The position numbers and the translations under genes were made by a program. The notes under the pieces are model-generated. The model saw only the letters and a list, made by a program, of their open reading frames with translations, searched no databases and was not told the DNA's origin. Positions 44,138-49,422 of a stretch of DNA of 49,422 bases are shown piece after piece. The DNA is from Tychonema sp. LEGE 07203 (GTDB lineage: Bacteria > Cyanobacteriota > Cyanobacteriia > Cyanobacteriales > Microcoleaceae). The stretch lies in assembly GCF_015207285.1 (NCBI RefSeq), contig NZ_JADEXD010000028.1, positions 1-49,422 of the forward strand. Direction: 5' to 3'. Each line of letters begins with the position of its first letter. Within the stretch, counting starts at the first letter, position 1.

Positions 44138-44725
44138 GTGGAATGTCCAAAATGCAAACATCCCAATTTAGAAGGCGGCACCTTAGCCGGCAGCATGTCG
44201 GTGCGGTGGTGTCCCAACTGTTACGGTATCTGGATTCCAGGCAGAGAATACGAAGCTTGGCAGAAAGAGCAGAGCCAGTGGTACAACAAATCCCAGAAGC
44301 CAGCAGAGGCGACAGGCACTCTCGGCATAGAATTCACGCCCTCTCCCTACGACAGCAAAGCAGCCCTGTGTCCCGAAGACGGTCACTATTTGTCGCGGGC
44401 GAAAGTTCCCTTCAGCAGAGTGCCCTTTTACATAGAGCGCTGTATGTTGTGCGGGGGCATTTGGTGCGACAACGGCGAGTGGGACATTCTCGAAAGTCTG
44501 GGATTCCATACCCAGATTGACAAGATGTTTTCTCCGAATTGGCAAGCTAAGGCCCGCGTGCAAGAACTCGCCTCTAGGGAGCGTCAAGTGCTGACTGACA
44601 AGCTGGGGCCGGACATCGCCGGATATGTGTTGGAACTGGCCGAAGTTTTAGCAGACCATCCCCACGCTGATTGTGCGGCGACTTACATACTGCGGAGAGC
44701 TGAGTTGAAGCGAAGGGAAATTTAG
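44138..44725 (+). CDS. Zinc-ribbon (zf-TFIIB-like) protein
   Basis: 195 residues with two Cys4 ribbons: CPKC near residues 3-6 with WCPNCYGIW (24-32), and CPEDGHYL with RCMLCGGIWCDNGEWDIL (about 101-118). The C-terminal half is helical. The WCP-C-G-W pattern is typical of TFIIB-like zinc ribbons in cyanobacteria, function unknown. GTG start at 44138 preceded by AAGGAG. Its TAG stop lies just before a heptad array. Confidence 0.78.
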   Translation: MECPKCKHPNLEGGTLAGSMSVRWCPNCYGIWIPGREYEAWQKEQSQWYNKSQKPAEATGTLGIEFTPSPYDSKAALCPEDGHYLSRAKVPFSRVPFYIERCMLCGGIWCDNGEWDILESLGFHTQIDKMFSPNWQAKARVQELASRERQVLTDKLGPDIAGYVLELAEVLADHPHADCAATYILRRAELKRREI

Positions 44726-44726
44726 T

Positions 44727-44848
44727 CTGTTGACTGTTGGCAGTTGACAGTAGTCAGTTGGCAGTGGTCAGTAGTCATTAGTCAGTAGTCATTAGTCATA
44801 AGTCATTAGTCATTAGTTATTAGTTATTAGTTATTAGTTATTAGTTAT
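44727..44848. repeat. TAGTCAT/TAGTTAT heptad array
   Basis: About 16 heptads, grading from TTGACAG through TAGTCAT to TAGTTAT, directly after the zinc-ribbon gene. Followed by inverted TAATGAC-type units to about 44885. Confidence 0.85.
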
Positions 44849-45056
44849 ATACTGACTAATGGCTAATGACTAACTACTGACTGCTGATAAATAATAACTA
44901 ATATCATGTTTGCTCAATTATCATTAAAAAATGTTTGTAGTAAGTATAGATTTCTCCCGTCACCCGACAGATGATTCTGTGTTTTTACTACAAAGGATTA
45001 ACGATTAAAAATTATATGACTGGGCATGATATACCCAGTAACAAACAGCTAATTAC

Positions 45057-45214
45057 AACGACCAACAACTAATAATAGCCAACAACCAATAACGAATAAC
45101 CAATAACGAATAACCAATAACGAATAACCAATAACGAACAACCAATAACCAATAACCAATAACCAACAACCAACAACCAATAACTAAGGACTAATGACTA
45201 ATGACTAATGACTA
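45057..45214. repeat. AACCAAT/TAATGAC heptad array running into an ABC transporter start
   Basis: ACCAATA/ACGAATA units, then ACCAACA units, then three TAATGAC units giving ATGs at 45194, 45201 and 45208, one in each frame. Only 45201 opens the transporter frame. Confidence 0.87.
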
Positions 45215-46904
45215 TTCTTTGTTTTCCGTTGAAAATTTGCGAGTAGCTTATCCTCAGCGGCCCGGCGCATCCGGTTGGGCCGTTGACGGGGTTTCCCTGA
45301 CACTGCAACCGGGGGAAAAGCTGGGATTGGTTGGGGAGTCTGGGTGCGGCAAGTCCACTTTGGGAAGGGCGGCGATGCGGTTGCTGCCGGATTCGACGCT
45401 GGTTGAGGGGCGGGTTTGTTTTGCTGGAGAGTCGGTGTTTGAGATGGATGCTTCGCGGCTGAGACGGTTTCGGGGCGAAGCTGTGGCTTTGATTTTTCAA
45501 GATCCGATGACTCGTCTCGATCCTTTGATGACTGTTGGGGAACACTGCATCGAGACTTTGCAAGCTCACAAACCGAATTTGGATCGCAAGCAGGCTAAGC
45601 AACGGGCGATCGAGATTTTGGAAGCTGTGAAAATTCCCGCGTCTCGCTGGTCGCAATTTCCTCACGAATTTAGCGGCGGAATGCGGCAAAGAGTAGCAAT
45701 TGCTTTGGCTCTTTTGCTCGATCCTAAATTAATTGTGGCGGACGAACCGACGACGAGTTTGGATGTAACTGTCGCTGCCCAGATTATGCAGGAATTAACC
45801 CGACTTTGCGCGGAACGGGGAACGGCTATTTTGTTGATTTCTCACGATTTGGCGATGGTGGCTGAGTATTGCGATCGCATTGCGGTGATGTACGGCGGCA
45901 AAGTCGTAGAAACTGGGCCGGTGAAAAACGTTTTTGAACAGCCGCAGCACGAATATACTCGATCGCTCCTCAAAGCAGCTTTGCACATTCAGAAGGAAGA
46001 AGGAAGTTCGGCAACGGATTCTGTAACGGATTTAACGGATGTAACTGATAGAGGGAAGAAGGAAAATTATCGTCTTCAATTCCAGTCTAATTCGCCTCTT
46101 TTGACTGTTACAAATTTGCAGCAACACTACAGTTTAGAAAGCAATTTATTAGATCAGTTATTTTCCAATAATCGCCAGGTAATTAAAGCAGTAGACGGCG
46201 TTAGTTTAGAGTTAGAACGGGGAGAAATCCTAGGGCTGGTGGGGGAGTCCGGCTGCGGCAAAAGTACCTTGTCGCGCACGATTTTGCAGCTAATTACCGC
46301 GACGGGCGGCAAAGTGGAATTTCAAGGAATAGATATAACTGCCCTGAACCGCAATGCTGTGAGGAAGCACCGCCGCGAAATGCAAATGATATTTCAAGAC
46401 CCCCACGCTTGCCTGAATCCGATGATGACTGTCGGGCAAAGTATTGCTGACCCTTTATTTATTCACAAATTAGCTAATGCCAGCGAAGCTAAAAAACAAG
46501 TGATTCAAATGTTAGAGCGGGTGGGTTTGACTCCGGGGGAGGATTTCTTTCGCCGCTATCCGGGGGAACTCTCAGGCGGACAACAGCAGCGGGTTTCGAT
46601 CGCCCGCGCTTTAATTACTCGGCCGCAACTGATTATTTGCGACGAACCGGTGAGTATGCTGGATGCGAGCGTGCAGACTCAAGTTTTGGAGCTGATGTTG
46701 GAATTGAAGCAGGAATTTAATTTGACTTATCTGTTTATTACCCATGATTTGTGGGTGGCGAGATTTTTTTGCGATCGGATTGCGGTAATGAATGCGGGAA
46801 AAATTGTTGAAATCGGCAAGACTAGGGATATTTTTACTAATCCGCAGCACCCTTATACTCAGCAGTTATTGCAGGCAGCTCCTTTACTAGCTCGAACTAA
46901 TTAA
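45201..46904 (+). CDS. Peptide/nickel-type ABC transporter, fused double ATPase (DppD-DppF-like)
   Basis: 567 residues with two complete ATPase domains. Domain 1: Walker A GESGCGKST (45-53), signature FSGGMRQRVAIAL near 153, Walker B LIVADEPTTS. Domain 2: GESGCGKST near 351, LSGGQQQRVSIARAL near 457, LIICDEPVSM. Each ends in the oligopeptide-binding-type tail (QPQHEYTRSLL and NPQHPYTQQLL). It energises import of peptides or related solutes; permeases are not adjacent. The interdomain linker (about 264-288) is encoded by a repeat also present in the phosphate transporter. Start codon falls in a heptad array without a Shine-Dalgarno site. Confidence 0.93.
   Translation: MTNDYSLFSVENLRVAYPQRPGASGWAVDGVSLTLQPGEKLGLVGESGCGKSTLGRAAMRLLPDSTLVEGRVCFAGESVFEMDASRLRRFRGEAVALIFQDPMTRLDPLMTVGEHCIETLQAHKPNLDRKQAKQRAIEILEAVKIPASRWSQFPHEFSGGMRQRVAIALALLLDPKLIVADEPTTSLDVTVAAQIMQELTRLCAERGTAILLISHDLAMVAEYCDRIAVMYGGKVVETGPVKNVFEQPQHEYTRSLLKAALHIQKEEGSSATDSVTDLTDVTDRGKKENYRLQFQSNSPLLTVTNLQQHYSLESNLLDQLFSNNRQVIKAVDGVSLELERGEILGLVGESGCGKSTLSRTILQLITATGGKVEFQGIDITALNRNAVRKHRREMQMIFQDPHACLNPMMTVGQSIADPLFIHKLANASEAKKQVIQMLERVGLTPGEDFFRRYPGELSGGQQQRVSIARALITRPQLIICDEPVSMLDASVQTQVLELMLELKQEFNLTYLFITHDLWVARFFCDRIAVMNAGKIVEIGKTRDIFTNPQHPYTQQLLQAAPLLARTN
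45990..46050 (+). repeat. Shared in-frame linker element (copy in ABC gene)
   Basis: AGAAGGAAGTTCGGCAACG followed by GTAACGGATTTAACGGATG. The first 19 bases are identical to minus-strand 3980-3962 in the phosphate transporter gene and the following 30 or so are mostly identical, in the same codon phase. Confidence 0.88.
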
Positions 46905-47008
46905 TTTGGGATTTGGGATTTCGGATTTGGGATTTCGGAAATTTCGGGTTAAATTGGTTACAGTGAAGGGACACTTTTCCAATCATCCGACGGATACCAA
47001 GCATTAAT

Positions 47009-48082
47009 ATGGCAGAATCTGACCTAGGCAGTTTTGCGGTGGCCCCCGAAGCCTCACTCGCAATCGCAGAGGATGAGGACACCGAGATCGATCGTCCGAC
47101 GGTAACTCGATCGTCAGCATACAACAACTGGTCTGCCGACGATCCCGTGGGAGCTTTGTTCAAAGAAATGTCTCGCTATCCTCTACTGACAGCCACCGAA
47201 GAGGTGGAGTTAGCTCGTCGCGTTCAAGAATTGGTAGCCCTTCTGGAAGTAGAAGAGCGTTTAAAGCAGGAATTGGAAAGAGTGCCAACAAAAGCTGAAC
47301 TCGCTGCAGCTTTGGGGGTGAGCGAAACTCAACTGCAACAACTTCGCCACCAGTGTCAGTCGGCGAAACGGAAAATGATCAGCTCGAATTTGCGCTTGGT
47401 GGTTTCGATTGCTAAACGCTATCTCAACCGAGGCGTGCCTTTTCTAGATTTAATTCAGGAAGGAGCTTTGGGTTTAAATCGAGCAGCCGAAAAGTTCGAT
47501 CCCGAAAAAGGTTACAAGTTTTCAACTTATGCCTATTGGTGGATTCGCCAAGGAATTACTCGGACAATTGCCAATCAAGGGCGGACAATTCGCTTGCCGG
47601 TTCACATTGTCGAACAGTTAAATAAACTCAAAAGAGTTTATCGAGATTTAAGGCGTTCTCTTCAACGAAATCCTACGGAAACTGAAGTTGCTAGAGAAAT
47701 GGAAGTTACTGCTGAACAGCTTCGTTACCTCCAGCAAGTACGCCGGCAATCTTTGTCTCTCAACCACCGCATTGGTACGGAAGAAAGTTCGGAACTTTTG
47801 GATGTTCTGGAAGATAGCGCGACGCAATCTCCAGAAGCTCAGATGAATGAGATGATGATGCGCCAAGATATTTTGGAGGTGTTGGACAGTATTTTGACTG
47901 AACGGGAAAAAGAGATTGTGGCGATGCGTTACGGTTTGATAACCGGCGAACCTTATACTTTAGAAGAAGTCAGCAGTTTGTTCAATTTGTCCCGCGAACG
48001 AGTCCGTCAAATTCAAAATAAGGCAATGCGAAAGTTGCGCCGCCCTCAAGTGACGGAACGATTGAAGGGCTGGTTGAAATGA
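47009..48082 (+). CDS. Group 2 RNA polymerase sigma-70 factor
   Basis: 357 residues. Region 1.2 (VGALFKEMSRYPLLTATEEV), region 2 (NLRLVVSIAKRYLNRGVPFL, then DLIQEGALGLNRAAEKFDP and YAYWWIRQGITRTIANQGRT), region 3, and region 4 ending in the helix-turn-helix SLFNLSRERVRQIQNKAMRK. There is no long region 1.1, so it is a non-essential group 2 factor of the cyanobacterial SigB/C/D/E set, used in stress, carbon/nitrogen or circadian regulation. Which one cannot be told without a tree. Confidence 0.94.
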   Translation: MAESDLGSFAVAPEASLAIAEDEDTEIDRPTVTRSSAYNNWSADDPVGALFKEMSRYPLLTATEEVELARRVQELVALLEVEERLKQELERVPTKAELAAALGVSETQLQQLRHQCQSAKRKMISSNLRLVVSIAKRYLNRGVPFLDLIQEGALGLNRAAEKFDPEKGYKFSTYAYWWIRQGITRTIANQGRTIRLPVHIVEQLNKLKRVYRDLRRSLQRNPTETEVAREMEVTAEQLRYLQQVRRQSLSLNHRIGTEESSELLDVLEDSATQSPEAQMNEMMMRQDILEVLDSILTEREKEIVAMRYGLITGEPYTLEEVSSLFNLSRERVRQIQNKAMRKLRRPQVTERLKGWLK

Positions 48083-48133
48083 GCTAAAAAATATTGAATT
48101 GGCCTTTTTTAAAGTCTTAAATATCGAATGTAT

Positions 48134-48320
48134 GGTTAACTGGTTAACTGGTTAACTGGTTAACTGGTTAACTGGCAAGAGCCTGGTAACGAGTAGAAAA
48201 ACATTCCACACTACGAAATGTTTTCAAAGCGGTCAATTGACCCGACATGATATGACCAATGACTAATGACTAATGACTAATGACTACTGACTACTGACTA
48301 ATGACTACTGACCAATGACT
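48134..48320. repeat. Octamer TGGTTAAC array and TAATGAC/TACTGAC heptads
   Basis: About five tandem TGGTTAAC units (48134-48175, period 8, each with a GTTAAC palindrome) are followed by GCCTGGTAACGAG and then about nine TAATGAC/TACTGAC heptads (48254-48320). Period 8 differs from the usual 7. Confidence 0.85.
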
Positions 48321-48368
48321 TCTGCTATATTTTTAATTGTTGATTGTCGCTTACTACTTAATTGATTT

Positions 48369-48854
48369 ATGTCTGATGAGGTGATTTTGCGTCCAGCTAC
48401 CCGCGCCGATGTGCCGGTGCTGTTTGACTTGATTAAGGCTTTAGCTGAATACGAAAAATTATCTCATGCCGTTACTGGCAGTGCGGTTGATTTGGAAAAT
48501 CATTTGTTTGGCGCGAGACCTTTTGCTGAAGCGATTTTAGCAGAATGCGAAGGTCGAGTTGTGGGCTGGGCGCTGTTTTTTTACAATTATTCTACTTTTT
48601 TGACTCAGCCGGGGATTTATTTGGAAGATTTGTTTGTGCTTCCTGAGTTTAGAGGGCGGGGAATTGGCAAGTCTTTGATTGTTTATTTGGCGCAGTTGAC
48701 AGTCGAAAGAAACTGCGGGCGTTTGGAGTGGAGCGTTTTGGATTGGAATGAATTGGCGATCGGATTTTACAAGGGTATCGGTGCTGATGTGATGCCGGAT
48801 TGGCGGATTTGCCGGGTTGCGGGCGAATCTCTGGCAACTTTGGCATCAAAGTAA
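48369..48854 (+). CDS. GNAT-family N-acetyltransferase
   Basis: 161 residues with the acetyl-CoA site LPEFRGRGIGKSLI near 92-105 and preceding YLEDLFV strand; the C-terminal WNELAIGFYKGIGA motif is typical of the diamine acetyltransferase-like subgroup (spermidine/thialysine type). Substrate not predictable. Start MSDEVILRPATRADVP at ATG 48369. Confidence 0.9.
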   Translation: MSDEVILRPATRADVPVLFDLIKALAEYEKLSHAVTGSAVDLENHLFGARPFAEAILAECEGRVVGWALFFYNYSTFLTQPGIYLEDLFVLPEFRGRGIGKSLIVYLAQLTVERNCGRLEWSVLDWNELAIGFYKGIGADVMPDWRICRVAGESLATLASK

Positions 48855-48867
48855 TTTAGGGTTTGTG

Positions 48868-49045
48868 CGGAACAGGCATCTTACCTGTATGTGGAACAGG
48901 CAAGATGCCTGTTAAACTAATTGAATCAATGTGGTGAAACAGACATTTTGAGCGGGCTAGAAGCCCACTCCACAAAAAAAATATCTGCTGTGGAACAGGC
49001 ATCTTGCCTGTTAAGTGTGGAACAGGCATCTTGCCTGTTCACCTA
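48868..49045. repeat. GTGGAACAGGCATCTTGCCTGTT repeat cluster
   Basis: At least five copies of GGAACAGGCATCTTGCC-like units in direct and inverted arrangement, each a small hairpin (ACAGGCA/TGCCTGT), plus an AGCGGGCTAGAAGCCCACTCC hairpin (48951-48973). Related single copies at 38930-38980. Confidence 0.82.
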
Positions 49046-49136
49046 AAATGCCGCACTTTGGTTAATTAATACCTACTTAATTGACAAAAATATAAGAAAA
49101 TTTAAATAATAGTTAAGTTAATTGAGAGAGCAGATC

Positions 49137-49343
49137 GTGATTATTTGGGTAAACGAGCAAATCGATCCGTCGGGCATTCTTTATTCTTGCATTGCTTGTT
49201 GTGATGAGACTCAAGCAAAGGAATGTCACGAATCTTTTGAGCAAAATTTGACGGCAGATCAAAAGCAGCAGGGCTGGGTTGCTACCTTGCGGACTGTTAG
49301 TTCTTGGGATGAGGTGCCTGTTAATGCTTTGAAATTGAACTAA
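49137..49343 (+). CDS. Small hypothetical protein
   Basis: From GTG 49137 (MIIWVNEQIDPSGILYSCIA) 68 residues, ending EVPVNALKLN; a TTG at 49122 is an alternative start. Two Cys pairs (SCIACC and KECH) are present but do not form a recognised zinc motif. Codon use and composition look normal. Function unknown. Confidence 0.55.
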   Translation: MIIWVNEQIDPSGILYSCIACCDETQAKECHESFEQNLTADQKQQGWVATLRTVSSWDEVPVNALKLN

Positions 49344-49422
49344 TGAGTGCAAGTCATCAGCAGCTGTAGTCTCGCTTTGTTTCTGTTCGTCGCAACTGCA
49401 GGAAAACGTTGCACGTCTGTTC

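Overview
The window is from a filamentous, phycoerythrin-making cyanobacterium, most likely Oscillatoriales (Microcoleus, Oscillatoria or Planktothrix type). Evidence: GCGATCGC (HIP1) octamers throughout, a C-phycoerythrin operon with its bilin lyases, a cyanobacterial CrtD-like carotenoid desaturase, a cyanobacterial group 2 sigma factor, and very abundant heptanucleotide tandem repeats (STRRs) plus several dispersed palindromic repeats between genes. The backbone is chromosomal. I see no transposase, integrase, phage gene, CRISPR array or rRNA.

Layout. 1-9.7 kb: tail of an NB-ARC/STAND ATPase, ffh (SRP GTPase), a Pho4-type phosphate transporter, rplS, tRNA-Trp, then secE-nusG-rplK-rplA-rplJ-rplL closed by a strong hairpin terminator. 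9.7-22.4 kb, all on the minus strand: crtD, moeB (with rhodanese domain) and a JAMM protease, a frameshifted Uma2 gene, a seven-iron-like ferredoxin, an SGNH + MBOAT polysaccharide O-acylation pair, hisZ, a degenerate J-domain/TPR protein, an inositol-monophosphatase-family enzyme, a nuclease lipoprotein and an FdC2-like [2Fe-2S] ferredoxin. 22.5-23.4 kb: tRNA-Ser and a clan AA aspartic protease.

23.5-32.8 kb is the phycobilisome island. It holds cpeB-cpeA-cpeY-cpeZ; upstream of these a HEAT-repeat protein of the NblB/lyase type, a CpeF/MpeV-like lyase and a pentapeptide-repeat membrane protein; then a phosphodiester glycosidase, a divergent phycobiliprotein-like protein with a conserved bilin cysteine, and a second NblB-like HEAT protein. 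CpeA and CpeB carry all expected chromophore cysteines. The PE linkers, cpeR, cpeS/T and pebAB are not in the window.

33-49 kb: an exported helical protein, the BolA/monothiol glutaredoxin pair, an OmpR-type response regulator with a degraded acidic pocket, pterin dehydratase, aldehyde dehydrogenase, an osmoprotectant-binding lipoprotein, a bifunctional Rel enzyme, a PatD-like protein, a zinc-ribbon protein, a fused double-ATPase peptide ABC component, a group 2 sigma factor and a GNAT acetyltransferase.

The least ordinary signal is repeat DNA entering genes. One element (core of 19 identical bases, about 50 bp in all) sits in the same reading frame in the linkers of two unrelated transporters. 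A G-rich palindrome is read through in the STAND ATPase. STRRs supply or abut several start and stop codons. A 77-bp tandem duplication carries the end of hisZ.
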